From Prevotella sp. (lineage in GTDB: Bacteria; Bacteroidota; Bacteroidia; Bacteroidales; Bacteroidaceae), in NCBI GenBank assembly GCA_017619375.1, contig JAFZSL010000007.1, positions 1-64,000 on the forward strand: a stretch of 64,000 bases of DNA, read 5' to 3'. This document shows, one piece after another, positions 1-9,070 of this stretch (positions within the stretch are counted from its first letter, which is position 1; each line of letters opens with the position of its first letter). The position numbers were made by a program, and so were the translations under genes. The notes below the pieces were generated by a model. The model worked only from the letters and a program-made list of their open reading frames with translations, made no database searches and was not told the origin of the DNA.

Positions 1-148
1 CAATGTTGCGATTAAGCGAGAGAAGACCAAGCTTGCTTGAAGTCTGCCGAGCGTGAGCAACTTCGACCGCAGGTCAATGTTGCGATTAAGCGAGAGAAGA
101 CCAAGCTTGCTTGAAGTCTGCCGAGCGTGAGCAACTTCGACTGTAGGT
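1..148. repeat. 74-bp direct tandem repeat, two copies
   Basis: Copy one spans 1-74 and copy two 75-148; they differ only near the end (ccgcaggt against ctgtaggt). Read on the minus strand each copy contains CTCGCTTAATCG followed by CAACATTG, which looks like a degenerate version of the promoter repeat seen intact at 13774-13806. The copies lie just downstream of the gene at 166-645 and may belong to the upstream region of a minus-strand gene to the left of the window. Confidence 0.9.
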
Positions 149-165
149 CAATCTACTATCAAAAA

Positions 166-645
166 TCACATTTCGTTGAGTTCCCTCACGGCCTTGGCGT
201 GTTTCTTTTCTGCCTTGATCCTTTCTTTTTCGGCTTTTTCAGCCTTTTTCATCAGTTTCTCCTTTTTTTTCAATTCTTTCTCTTGCCTTTTGGCTTCTTT
301 CTCTGCAGCCTTGGCTTGTTTCTCTAATTTCTTCTGTTCTTTTTTGGCTTCTTTAGCAGCCTTCTCTTGCTCTTTTTGTGCCTTTTTCGCTGCTTTTTCT
401 TGCTTTTCAGCTTCTTTTTCGGCTTTTTTAGCCTCTTTTGCTCGCTCTTCTGCTTCTTTCTGCATCTGGGCGGCTTTTTCTTTCTCCCGTTGTGCTTCTT
501 TCATTTGGGCTTCACGTGCTGCCTGTTGCTCAGGGGTCAGCTCTCCTTGTGGAATGACGCCGCTTTCAACATTGCTTTGCGCTGTTGCACTGATGTTGCA
601 GAACAGGGCGGCAAGCAACATGATGAATAATGCTCTAGTTTTCAT
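166..645 (-). CDS. Secreted Lys/Glu/Ala-rich coiled-coil protein
   Basis: The 159-residue product begins with a clear signal peptide (MKTRALFIMLLAALF, cleavage near ATAQ), so it is exported. From about residue 40 to the end it is almost entirely Lys, Glu, Ala and Gln in heptad-like order (EKAAKKAQKEQEK and similar), predicting one long charged coiled coil. No enzymatic motif is visible. The charge pattern resembles the helical linkers of TolA or Lpp-like periplasmic proteins, but there is no TonB/TolA terminal domain and no lipobox. A structural or cell-envelope spacer role is inference. A -7-like box lies at 676-683 on the minus strand. The antisense reading frames here are shadows of the low-complexity sequence. 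Confidence 0.75.
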   Translation of the reverse strand: MKTRALFIMLLAALFCNISATAQSNVESGVIPQGELTPEQQAAREAQMKEAQREKEKAAQMQKEAEERAKEAKKAEKEAEKQEKAAKKAQKEQEKAAKEAKKEQKKLEKQAKAAEKEAKRQEKELKKKEKLMKKAEKAEKERIKAEKKHAKAVRELNEM

Positions 646-675
646 GTCTAATGTTTTTTAGGTTATACAATGTTG

Positions 676-683
676 CAAAAATA
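676..683 (-). promoter_or_regulatory. Candidate -7 box for the coiled-coil gene
   Basis: On the minus strand this reads TATTTTTG, matching the Bacteroidota -7 consensus TAnnTTTG, about 30 bp before the start codon at 645. No convincing -33 TTTG is found at the right distance, so support is limited. Confidence 0.35.
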
Positions 684-795
684 GTAAATAATTCGTATCT
701 GACACCATTAGTGGCTCACATTTTTGATTTTTTTTTGTGTTTTTGCCATTTTAGTGATGATGTCTTATCATATATGGATGATTAGCTTTATGCCA

Positions 796-2619
796 CTATA
801 TAAGGTACCCTATGCTTTTCAGCCGATTTTCAAATTTCGTGTGATTGGCATTCGGCACCAGGATGATGTAGTTTTCCGCCCTGATGATGAGTTCTTGCAA
901 GACGGGGTCCGACGAAAGAAGTTTGACAAGTTCTTTGTTGTCGGGAGATATGCTGTAGAGGTGGTATTTGCTTAAATCCAACAACGTGAGTGGTTTGCAT
1001 CGCTTCAGCAGGCTTTCGAAGAACTCTTCCCACAAGGGACTTAACTCACCGCTGATGTATCGCTTAAAGAAGGCTATCTTGTCTTCTACATCTTTTCGGC
1101 GGCAGCATCGTGCGAGGAAAGTTTCGGCATTCATCTTGTATCTATGGTTGCCTATGGAGGTGCAGGTGTCTGTTAGAAGGCTTTCATAGGGATTGTTCTC
1201 GTTGAGGGAGCGGATGATCAGACGTTCTGGGTCGAGTTCGAAAAGCACCTCCTCGTTATTCGTAAACTGCGCCTCATAAGTGGGGGAGAGGTCGTAGACG
1301 TATTCCCCAAGGCGGGTGAGGCGGATGTAGAGTAGACTGTCGTAAGGACTGACATCGTCCTTGTTGTAATCCCTGCAGCCTGCTTCAAGGATGCCCCATG
1401 AGGCAAGAAGGAACAACAAACCTTTTATATAGGGTTTGCCCAATTCGTTGATTTGATTGAAGTAGTCTATTTCGTGCTCGATTCGAGCAAACTTGTTGTT
1501 GATTTTTGCCCCGGAGTTGGAACGATAGAAGAAAGTGAGGTGGTTGTGATAAGGCTTGCTGTCAAATGAGTGACGAATGAAAGACTCGACAGATATCCAT
1601 TTGCCAGTAGGCAAACCCATGAGATTGGAGATGGTGTGTTCGATGAGGGAGGCACCGTAGCAGTTGTAATAATGGTTTGGACGCAAACCACTGATGTAAT
1701 TCATCACCATTGGGTAGGTTTGAGCAGTGAGGGGCATCATTTTTCGAACATAGTGCTTGACGGCGTCTTCTGCTGAGTTTGGTTTTGTTCCTTTTTTGGT
1801 CAATTTGTCGACGAAACCGGCAGTTTGCAACAAGAATGAGTTGCGCATCTGTGTCAGTTCCTTGGGGAGGGCGTTGCTGGTGAAAAATTCCTTCGCACCA
1901 AGTTGCTTGGCGGCTTTCTTGATGGATGCAGTAGTGAAGCGGGCGCCATTGAACTCCAGAATGTCTCGTTCAAGCAATGCTTCCACCACTGGAACGATTT
2001 GAAGCGAAGAGAGTTCGTTGTCGTGTGTGTGAATGGATTTGGGCAGCTCATCATAAATCTCCAGTTGACTCATACCTGGAAGCAAGGGCTCGTAGATGAA
2101 CTCTCGAAAACCATCTTGAATGCGTACATTGTAGGTGTAGCTCCATTTGTTGTCGTAGCCGGAAAAGAGGTATTCGACGAATGGGAGGTCAAGTGTTGCC
2201 TTGTTTCTCCATCCATAACTATTGTTGTTGCCGTTGCTGACGAGGGGGATGCCGTATTTGGCCTCCAGGTCTGACAAGGGGATGTATTGTAACAACAAAA
2301 GGTCTCTCAGGGCTTTGATTTGCTTTTCGGGCAACAAGGAGAAAAAGGCTTGCATGTTGCGTTTTTCGCAGAGCATCATGGCACAAAATTGGGTGTATAC
2401 CAATTTGATTTGGTTGCGTGATGACTGCAGGCAGGAGACATACGTTGGTGTGGCGGCAAGCTGTTCATTGTTCCAAAACACGATGGGGGAATCTCCAAAG
2501 GCTTTGAGAAAGACTTCTGCCACCTCTTGCAAGGTGTCTTTGTTGTTGTGGTATTCGAGTCGTTCACGCAAGGTTTGGAAAGCCTTGGATTCGGGTATGT
2601 ATAAGTCGATGTTTGGCAT
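796..2619 (-). CDS. Uncharacterised protein paired with SNF2 ATPase
   Basis: This 607-residue protein has no signal peptide and no motif I can name securely. It lies 9 bp downstream of the SNF2-family gene, so the two are almost certainly co-transcribed and probably work together. The region around residues 205-250 (paired short helices, then FNGARFTTASIKKAAKQLG) looks like a winged-helix module. The C-terminal end (IILVPNANHTKFENRLKSIG) resembles the end of XPB/Ssl2-like helicase-associated proteins, where such a segment closes a DNA-binding domain. These are resemblances read by eye. An accessory DNA-binding subunit of the SNF2 motor is the simplest hypothesis. Confidence 0.6.
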   Translation of the reverse strand: MPNIDLYIPESKAFQTLRERLEYHNNKDTLQEVAEVFLKAFGDSPIVFWNNEQLAATPTYVSCLQSSRNQIKLVYTQFCAMMLCEKRNMQAFFSLLPEKQIKALRDLLLLQYIPLSDLEAKYGIPLVSNGNNNSYGWRNKATLDLPFVEYLFSGYDNKWSYTYNVRIQDGFREFIYEPLLPGMSQLEIYDELPKSIHTHDNELSSLQIVPVVEALLERDILEFNGARFTTASIKKAAKQLGAKEFFTSNALPKELTQMRNSFLLQTAGFVDKLTKKGTKPNSAEDAVKHYVRKMMPLTAQTYPMVMNYISGLRPNHYYNCYGASLIEHTISNLMGLPTGKWISVESFIRHSFDSKPYHNHLTFFYRSNSGAKINNKFARIEHEIDYFNQINELGKPYIKGLLFLLASWGILEAGCRDYNKDDVSPYDSLLYIRLTRLGEYVYDLSPTYEAQFTNNEEVLFELDPERLIIRSLNENNPYESLLTDTCTSIGNHRYKMNAETFLARCCRRKDVEDKIAFFKRYISGELSPLWEEFFESLLKRCKPLTLLDLSKYHLYSISPDNKELVKLLSSDPVLQELIIRAENYIILVPNANHTKFENRLKSIGYLI

Positions 2620-2628
2620 GGGGTAAGG

Positions 2629-5415
2629 TCAGCTTAGGATGAATTCAATATCTTCTTCTGTCAGTACCTTGGTGGAGGAAGAGTCACTGCCTATTAGGCC
2701 GTTGAAAAGTTCGGATTTTTGCTGTTGCAACAATTGTATCTTTTCCTCTATGGTGTCGCGAGTGATGATGGAGTAGCTCATCACTTTCTGTTTCTGCCCG
2801 ATGCGGTGCAACCTGTTGATGGCTTGCTCCTCGGCGGCTTTGTTCCACCAAGGTTCAAAGATGAACACGGTGTCTGCAACAGTGAGGTTCAGGCCTACGC
2901 CTCCTGTTTTCAGCGTCATCAGCATTACATGGCAGGTGGGGTCGTTTTGGAAACGCTCCACCACGCTCCTCCTGTCTCTCGTGGAGCCTGTCATGGTCAC
3001 GAAGTAGATGCCTTCGTGGTCCAAGCGTTCGCTCACCAGTTCGATGCCCGCGATGAAGTTGAAGAACACCACCACTTTGTGACCGTTGCCAACGGCGTCG
3101 AGAACGTTCTCCATCAATTGCTCTATCTTGGGGGATGACACTTGTCCGTCGCTGAGGCTCTCCGGCACGGAGGCGATGCGTCTCAATTCACTGAGAGCTT
3201 GAAACATCACAAATTGGCTCTTGGCGATTCCTTTGTCGTGAATCTCTGAGCGCACAATGCCATGATAATAGCGCCTGCGCTCTTCGTAGAAGCGTTGTTG
3301 CTCTGGCGTCATCTCACAATATAGTATCTGCTCCGTACGGTCGGGCAGTTCTTTGAGCACGTCCTTTTTCAAACGCCTCAACAAGAATGGGAAGATCTTG
3401 TGCCTTAGGGCGGCCATGACGACCTTGTCGCCTTGCTGTATCGGGTATGTGTATTCTTTGTTGAAATCTTCCAACTGGCCGAACATGGCTGGGTTGAGGA
3501 AACGGAAGAGGGAGTAGAGTTCGGTGAGGTTGTTTTCGATGGGCGTGCCGCTCAGTGCCAACCTGTGCTTGCCTTGAAGGAGCATGACGGCCTGGGTGGT
3601 TTGAGAACCAACGTTCTTGATGTTTTGGCTTTCGTCAAGGATGATGTAGTGGAATTGTTTCTTGCAGAGCGTTTCGATGTCGTTGCGTACCAATGCATAG
3701 GTGGTGAGGAGCAATTGGCTTTTCAGTGCTTCGTCCAGGTCGCGCTGATTGCCGTAGTACACGCTGAAGGTCAGTTGAGGGGCGAATTTCTTCAATTCAT
3801 CTTGCCAGTTGAACAACAGCGTTCGTGGCATCACAATAATGGAAGGTGTCTTCGTCTTGGGATAGATGCGTGCCAGCATGGCGATGGTTTGCAGGGTCTT
3901 GCCCAAGCCCATGTCGTCAGCAAGGCAGCCACCAAGAGAATTCTCGTGAAGGTAGTTGATCCATTTCACCCCCTCTGCCTGGTAGTTGCGCAGCTTGGCT
4001 TTCACCTGTGGGAATTTCATCTTTTGCTCTTTCAGATGGTTGAATCCTTCAAACACTTCCCTGTGGTGCTCGAACACCGCTCCTTCCATACGCTGCTGCA
4101 TGAGTTCCTCCACTTCAGGGAGATCGAAGAAGGAGATGCGCAAGGTGCCGTCTTTCTTAGCACCGTGTTTGTAGATGCGTTCAAGGCGGCGCATGTAACC
4201 CTCATCGACAATGGCACGGTTTCCGTCTGCCAAGGTGATGTATTTGTTCTTCTTGTATTGCGCGATGAATTGGCGCAAGGAAAACTCTTCTTCATCGATG
4301 GTGATGCTGGCGGCACCTTCCAGAAAATCTATGCCGGAACCTATGTTCATCTTTAGTTTGGGCATGGCGTTACGCACCTTGTATTTGCCCAACTCGTCGG
4401 AGCCCACCAGGCGGTATTCGCGCACCAAGTCGGGGAGCGACCCCAATAGGAAAGGACCGGCGGTATCTTCAGGGATGATGAATAGGTCGCCTTCTTGATA
4501 GATGTCCTTTTTCCCTTTCGGGGTGGCGTATTGAATGATTTTCTTATAAAGGGTGTTGATTTGCTCAATGTTGTCGTGTTGGGTGATGCGCTGCAACAGG
4601 ATATGGTGCTCCATGGTCAGGCGGGCTACATACACAAGGTCGAAGCGTTGGACGAAATCGTAGTCCAGCCCATCTATGCTTTGCACCAGGCGGAGGTAGA
4701 GCGACATATCATCATCCACCTTTTCAAAGATGATGGTGGGGACAGTCTCTATGAGGTTGTCGCTGACCACAAGCTTGTAATCGTCCATGACAGGAACGAT
4801 GTTTTCCATATAGGAGTAGAAAACGGAAAGGAACGACTCAAGCCATGCTTCGGGGAAATGGATGAGGAAAAAGTTAAGGGAAGAGAAATTGTCACCGATG
4901 GGGTGGATGGGATGTATCGTGTTGGATGCCAAAACATAGCTGTCGGAAAGTAACTTGAATTGCTGGATGCTGGTTTCTCCCAACACGTCGGCATGGGTGG
5001 AGCACTGGCCTGGAACGCCTTTTTCTATGATCAGACGCACTTGAAGTGTCTCTTCAGATACGTTGATTTTTTGCATCCTTTCGTCTACGATGTTGTCGCA
5101 GCGCATCAATTCGTAGAGCAACCAACGGTATTCATGGAGATAGACGCGTTTTTTCTCTGTGCCCCATGTGATTTTCTCTTGCATGTCTTCCTTGGCTCTT
5201 TCAATGGAACGAAGGACGTTGAAGTTGCTGTCTGTATAAAGGCGGTAGTCGGTTTCCACCTCGTTGCCATTTTTATCCACCACTTTGACGTATGCAAGGC
5301 CTTGTTCGTTGAAGTTGATCATGAAAAAGATGTTGTCGGGTCTCTTGCTCTTGGAAGTGACGCTGATGGCTTTGTTGCGTGTGAAATGTTGTAAGAAGAT
5401 TGATTTGTCGTCCAT
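2629..5415 (-). CDS. SNF2/RapA-family DNA-dependent ATPase
   Basis: About 928 residues from the ATG at 5415. The SNF2 motor is complete: Walker A DDMGLGKT near residue 500, motif II DESQ near 590, motif III SGTPIENNLTELYS, and in the second RecA lobe GGVGLNLTVADTVF near 840 followed by NRLHRIGQ near 870. The first about 450 residues are a divergent N-terminal region without recognised motifs. An open frame continues upstream to 5514, but that stretch is encoded by a 38-bp intergenic tandem repeat (5431-5506) and gives low-complexity Tyr/His-rich sequence, so I take MDDKSIFLQ as the true start. SNF2 proteins translocate on double-stranded DNA to remodel protein-DNA complexes; the bacterial role here is unknown. 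It is followed 9 bp later by its likely partner. Confidence 0.9.
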   Translation of the reverse strand: MDDKSIFLQHFTRNKAISVTSKSKRPDNIFFMINFNEQGLAYVKVVDKNGNEVETDYRLYTDSNFNVLRSIERAKEDMQEKITWGTEKKRVYLHEYRWLLYELMRCDNIVDERMQKINVSEETLQVRLIIEKGVPGQCSTHADVLGETSIQQFKLLSDSYVLASNTIHPIHPIGDNFSSLNFFLIHFPEAWLESFLSVFYSYMENIVPVMDDYKLVVSDNLIETVPTIIFEKVDDDMSLYLRLVQSIDGLDYDFVQRFDLVYVARLTMEHHILLQRITQHDNIEQINTLYKKIIQYATPKGKKDIYQEGDLFIIPEDTAGPFLLGSLPDLVREYRLVGSDELGKYKVRNAMPKLKMNIGSGIDFLEGAASITIDEEEFSLRQFIAQYKKNKYITLADGNRAIVDEGYMRRLERIYKHGAKKDGTLRISFFDLPEVEELMQQRMEGAVFEHHREVFEGFNHLKEQKMKFPQVKAKLRNYQAEGVKWINYLHENSLGGCLADDMGLGKTLQTIAMLARIYPKTKTPSIIVMPRTLLFNWQDELKKFAPQLTFSVYYGNQRDLDEALKSQLLLTTYALVRNDIETLCKKQFHYIILDESQNIKNVGSQTTQAVMLLQGKHRLALSGTPIENNLTELYSLFRFLNPAMFGQLEDFNKEYTYPIQQGDKVVMAALRHKIFPFLLRRLKKDVLKELPDRTEQILYCEMTPEQQRFYEERRRYYHGIVRSEIHDKGIAKSQFVMFQALSELRRIASVPESLSDGQVSSPKIEQLMENVLDAVGNGHKVVVFFNFIAGIELVSERLDHEGIYFVTMTGSTRDRRSVVERFQNDPTCHVMLMTLKTGGVGLNLTVADTVFIFEPWWNKAAEEQAINRLHRIGQKQKVMSYSIITRDTIEEKIQLLQQQKSELFNGLIGSDSSSTKVLTEEDIEFILS

Positions 5416-5430
5416 GGTTGGTTTCGTTAG

Positions 5431-5506
5431 GATAGTGAGTTGATGATAGTGAATGATAGTAAGTTGATGATAGTGAGTTGATGATAATGAATGATAGTAA
5501 GTTGAT
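5431..5506. repeat. 38-bp tandem repeat between ttcA-like and SNF2 genes
   Basis: Two adjacent 38-bp units (5431-5468 and 5469-5506) differ by a single base and are themselves built from shorter gatagt/gttgat words. They fill most of the 100-bp gap between the TtcA-like gene and the SNF2 start, in what otherwise looks like one operon. Confidence 0.9.
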
Positions 5507-5515
5507 GATGGCAAG

Positions 5516-6250
5516 TTATGGGTCGGTCATTTTGCCTTCCTTGTTGAGTGCACGCCATATGCAGGAGCGTGCTTCAGGATTCATTCTCTCAATTTGTTCA
5601 AATAGTTTCTTGATTTCGCTGCGGTGTGAGGAGTGCTCGTAGGGACAGTGCTTGATTTGTTTCTGATAGTCACGCATTTGGGCGTAGGCTACTATGTCCT
5701 CCTCTTTTTCCATGCACAGCGGACGGATGATGGATAGTGGCATCTTCCTCATCCGGAGGAGGGCTGGCATGGAACCGAACTGCCCTTGGTAGAATAGTCC
5801 CATCAGCGTGGTTTGGAGTATGTCGTCCTGATGGTGTCCTAATGCTATCTTGTTGCATCCTAACTCTTGGGCGACATTGAAGAGGACTTTTCTTCGATAC
5901 CAGCTGCAGAGGAAGCATGGGGAGCGCCGCGTGTCGGTTGATGGGTCGAAGCCCGTCGTCCTGACATGAAAGGGCACTCCCAAGGCTTGTGTAAACGACA
6001 CCAGGTAGGAGAGGTCGGTCTCATATTCGATGTTGTCCATGCGGACGTGTATGGTCTCCATTTCAAATCTGGGATGTTGTATCTTCTGCCTTTGGGAGAG
6101 AAGTTCCAACAGGCATAGGGAGTCCTTGCCGCCCGAAAGTCCCACGAGGATGCGGTCGTCGTCCTCGATAAGGTTGTAAGTAGCCATGGCCTTCACCAAA
6201 CGATCCTTCAACCGTTTCTCGAGTTGTTGGATGTCACTGAGTCTTGGCAT
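5516..6250 (-). CDS. ttcA: TtcA-family tRNA 2-thiolation PP-loop protein
   Basis: This 244-residue protein has the PP-loop ATP pyrophosphatase motif GLSGGKDSL near residues 35-43. It also has a CxxC (PCFLCSW) near residue 112 and the following GCNKIALGHHQDD, typical of TtcA rather than TilS. TtcA activates cytidine 32 of tRNA with ATP for insertion of sulfur using an Fe-S cluster. A further Cys (KHCPYEH) sits near residue 210, though the second CxxC of E. coli TtcA is not obvious. Its start lies 3 bp after the stop of the DUF486 gene, so the two are translationally close. Substrate assignment is by family only. Confidence 0.75.
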   Translation of the reverse strand: MPRLSDIQQLEKRLKDRLVKAMATYNLIEDDDRILVGLSGGKDSLCLLELLSQRQKIQHPRFEMETIHVRMDNIEYETDLSYLVSFTQALGVPFHVRTTGFDPSTDTRRSPCFLCSWYRRKVLFNVAQELGCNKIALGHHQDDILQTTLMGLFYQGQFGSMPALLRMRKMPLSIIRPLCMEKEEDIVAYAQMRDYQKQIKHCPYEHSSHRSEIKKLFEQIERMNPEARSCIWRALNKEGKMTDP

Positions 6251-6253
6251 GAC

Positions 6254-6622
6254 TCATTCCATGAAGACCAAGTACACCGCGCAGATGATAAGCAGGAATG
6301 CAAGCATGTGGTTCCAATTGAGATGCTGGCCTTGGAACATGATGTTGGCCACAATGGCGAACACGATGATGCTGATGCATTCTTGCAGCACTTTGAGTTG
6401 CACCAAACTGAAGGGTCCTCCGTTTCCGTTGAAGCCCAAACGGTTGGCTGGAACTTGGCAGCAATACTCCATGAAAGCGATGCCCCAGGAGAAAGCTATG
6501 ACTGCAATCAGGGGCCAGTCTTTGCTGGCTCCTGATTGTTGAAGTCTCAAATGCCCATACCAAGCGAGTGTCATGAACACGTTGCTGGTGATGAGGAGGA
6601 TGATGGTGTATAAGCCGTTCAT
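6254..6622 (-). CDS. DUF486 (DMT-like) small membrane protein
   Basis: A 122-residue protein with four predicted membrane helices (residues about 4-22, 35-55, 75-95 and 102-120). The conserved central WGIAFMEYCCQVPANR and GPFSLVQLKVLQE stretches are typical of the DUF486 family, which resembles half-size drug/metabolite transporters. The ATG overlaps the stop of the upstream oxidoreductase by 4 bp (ATGA), indicating translational coupling. The transported substrate is unknown. Confidence 0.8.
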   Translation of the reverse strand: MNGLYTIILLITSNVFMTLAWYGHLRLQQSGASKDWPLIAVIAFSWGIAFMEYCCQVPANRLGFNGNGGPFSLVQLKVLQECISIIVFAIVANIMFQGQHLNWNHMLAFLLIICAVYLVFME

Positions 6623-8967
6623 TCCGTCTTGCTGAGTTGCTCGTGCATGTTGGCTGCTGCAGCACGTCCGTCACCCATGGCGAGAATGACGGTGGCGCCA
6701 CCGCGGACAATGTCTCCTCCGGCAAACAAGCCGTGCCTTGATGACTGCATGTGTTCATCCACGACGATGGTGTTCTTTCTGCCCAGTTCCAATCCTTCCA
6801 CGCTCTTGGGTACAAGGGGGTTGGGGGAGACACCGATGGCAACTATCACTTGGTCCACATCAATTGTTTTCTGTTCACCGGTTGGCTCCGGACGGCGTCT
6901 TCCACTGGCGTCTGGCTCGCCCAACTGCATCACTTCCAGGACGGCTTGCTTCACAGCGCCGTTCTCGTCGCCGATGTAGGCAATCGGATTGTGCAATGTG
7001 AGGAAGTCGATGCCTTCTTCCTTCGCATGCTTCACTTCTTCCAGACGGGCAGGCATTTCTGCTTCGCTGCGACGATAGACCAAGGTCACTTGGGCACCGA
7101 GGCGTTTTGCAGTGCGGACGGAGTCCATGGCCGTGTTGCCACCACCTACCACCATGACGTTCTTGGCTGGGTTGATGGGAGTGTCCGTGGTGGGGTTGGC
7201 CGCATCCATCAAGTTGACGCGTGTCAGGTATTCGTTGGAGGACATGATGTTGATCAGGTTCTCGCCGGGGATGCCCATGAAGTTGGGAAGACCGGCACCG
7301 GACCCCACGAAAATACCCTTGAAACCATCCGACTCCAATTCTTGGATGCTGATGGTCTTGCCGATGATGCAGTCGGTCTGGAAATGTACGCCCATCTTGC
7401 GGAGGTTGTCGATTTCCACGTCTACGATGTGGTTGGGAAGACGGAATTCGGGGATACCGTATTTCAACACACCGCCGATCTCATGGAGTGCCTCGAACAC
7501 ATAGACGTCGTAGCCCAGTTTCACCATGTCGCCGGCGAAACTCAGACCTGCCGGGCCTGAACCGACGACAGCAATCTTGATGCCGTTGGAGGGAGCGATT
7601 TCGGGGATGCTCATATTGCCGCTCTCACGTTCGAAATCGGCGGCAAAGCGCTCCAGGTAACCTATGGCAACAGCGGGCTCGTTCATTTTCAAGTGGATGC
7701 ACCTGGCCTCGCATTGTTTCTCTTGGGGACAGACACGGCCGCAGACGGCGGGTAGGGCGGAGGTGTCTTTCAGCACTTTGGCAGCTGCGAGGAATTGACC
7801 GCGCTCGATGTTCTTGATGAAGGAAGGGATGTTGACGCCGACAGGGCAACCTTCCACGCAGGTGGGCTTGGCGCAGTCGAGACAGCGTTTCGCCTCTGTA
7901 AGGGCCATCTCCTTGGTGAGCCCGGTGTTCACCTCCTCTGTGCGTGTCGTGGCGCGATAGACAGGATCGAGCTCGGGCATCTTGACTCTTGGGATGGAGG
8001 TGCGCTCTTTCGGTTTCATCTGCTTGCGTAATACCTGACGCCACTCAGCGTTCCTGTCGGTGAGAATCTCTATGGTGTCGTTGGTGGAGTCGTCGTCCAT
8101 CACGACATCGGTGCTTTCCACAACGGCGGCCTCTTCCGTATTGCCCATATGCTCCTCAAAATGTTCCAACTCTTCCTGCTCTGCACGTTTGAATGTGCCC
8201 ATGCGCTTGAACATTTCGTCCCAGTCGACCAAACTGCCATCAAACTCAGGGCCATCGATGCACACGAACTTCGTCTTGCCGCCAATGGTCAAGCGGCAGG
8301 CACCACACATGCCGGTGCCGTCAACCATGATGGTGTTGAGCGATACGTCGGTGGGGATATCGTATTTCTGGGTGAGAAGGCAGCAGAATTTCATCATGAT
8401 GGGAGGGCCGATGGCAAACACTTTGTCGATATGCTCTTGGTTGATGAGCTTCTCGATGCCGATGGTCACGACGCCTTTCTCACCATAACTGCCATCGTCG
8501 GTCATGATAATGGTCTCGTCGCTGCTGGCCCTGACGGCGTCCTCAAGGATGATGAGGTCTTTGCTGCGCCCGGCGAGGACGCTGAGCACGCGGTTGCCGG
8601 CAGCTTTCAATGCGCGGATGATGGGTAGCATCGGAGCAACGCCGACACCGCCGCCAGCGCATATCACGGTGCCGTAGTTCTCAATGTGGGTGGGATTCCC
8701 AAGTGGGCCCACCACGTCGGTGACATAGTCTCCCTCGTTGAGGTTGCACAATTTGATGGAGGAGAGACCCACTTTTTGCACGACGAGCGTGATGGTGCCT
8801 TTTTCGATGTCGGCATCGGCGATGGTCAGTGGCATGCGCTCACCTTTCTTGCCAACGCGGACAATGACGAAATTACCGGCTTTGCGACTTTTGGCAATGA
8901 GTGGAGCTTCTATCTCGAAAAGATAAACTTTCTCTGAGAATTGCTCCTTCTTGATGATTTTGTTCAT
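6619..8967 (-). CDS. Fused NfnA/NfnB-type NAD(P)H flavoprotein (PyrK-like + GltD-like)
   Basis: The 782-residue protein joins two subunits that are separate in many bacteria. Residues 1 to about 285 form a ferredoxin-NADP reductase-like unit with ICAGGGVGVAPM (pyridine nucleotide binding) and a [2Fe-2S] Cys set (GMCGACRLT plus a later FVCIDG) near 215-235, as in PyrK or NfnA/SudB. After an acidic linker, residues about 330-782 form a glutamate-synthase small-chain-like unit. This has the FeS Cys set CLDCAKPTCVEGCP near 365, an FAD dinucleotide fold VGSGPAGLSF near 470 and a second fold VVGGGNTAMDS. Such proteins exchange electrons between NADH, NADPH and ferredoxin; automated pipelines often label them glutamate synthase. 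No large glutamate synthase chain is adjacent. It heads the operon running down to 796. Confidence 0.9.
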   Translation of the reverse strand: MNKIIKKEQFSEKVYLFEIEAPLIAKSRKAGNFVIVRVGKKGERMPLTIADADIEKGTITLVVQKVGLSSIKLCNLNEGDYVTDVVGPLGNPTHIENYGTVICAGGGVGVAPMLPIIRALKAAGNRVLSVLAGRSKDLIILEDAVRASSDETIIMTDDGSYGEKGVVTIGIEKLINQEHIDKVFAIGPPIMMKFCCLLTQKYDIPTDVSLNTIMVDGTGMCGACRLTIGGKTKFVCIDGPEFDGSLVDWDEMFKRMGTFKRAEQEELEHFEEHMGNTEEAAVVESTDVVMDDDSTNDTIEILTDRNAEWRQVLRKQMKPKERTSIPRVKMPELDPVYRATTRTEEVNTGLTKEMALTEAKRCLDCAKPTCVEGCPVGVNIPSFIKNIERGQFLAAAKVLKDTSALPAVCGRVCPQEKQCEARCIHLKMNEPAVAIGYLERFAADFERESGNMSIPEIAPSNGIKIAVVGSGPAGLSFAGDMVKLGYDVYVFEALHEIGGVLKYGIPEFRLPNHIVDVEIDNLRKMGVHFQTDCIIGKTISIQELESDGFKGIFVGSGAGLPNFMGIPGENLINIMSSNEYLTRVNLMDAANPTTDTPINPAKNVMVVGGGNTAMDSVRTAKRLGAQVTLVYRRSEAEMPARLEEVKHAKEEGIDFLTLHNPIAYIGDENGAVKQAVLEVMQLGEPDASGRRRPEPTGEQKTIDVDQVIVAIGVSPNPLVPKSVEGLELGRKNTIVVDEHMQSSRHGLFAGGDIVRGGATVILAMGDGRAAAANMHEQLSKTE

Positions 8968-9070
8968 TATGATTGATGTTTTGCTAAATTTCCCAATGTT
9001 TTTGGTTTCCCTGGCTCCCCTGCTCTTCCTAATGTGGAAATACTAAGACTTATAGTAAGACGAGGGATGC

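Noticed and set aside
176-661. 161-codon plus-strand frame antisense to the coiled-coil gene
   Set aside because: Ser/Phe/Ala low-complexity mirror of the Lys/Glu-rich gene on the minus strand; the minus frame has a signal peptide.
5416-5514. Longer N terminus of the SNF2 protein
   Set aside because: The added 33 residues are encoded by the 38-bp tandem repeat and have low complexity; translation from 5415 is preferred.
796-8967. Defence island around the SNF2 gene (DISARM-like)
   Set aside because: No methyltransferase, phospholipase D, DUF1998 or nuclease neighbour; the context is tRNA modification and housekeeping redox.
6619-8967. Glutamate synthase small subunit with dihydroorotate dehydrogenase subunit
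   Set aside because: Common automatic label, but there is no large subunit or pyrD neighbour; a fused NfnA/NfnB-type flavoprotein fits better.
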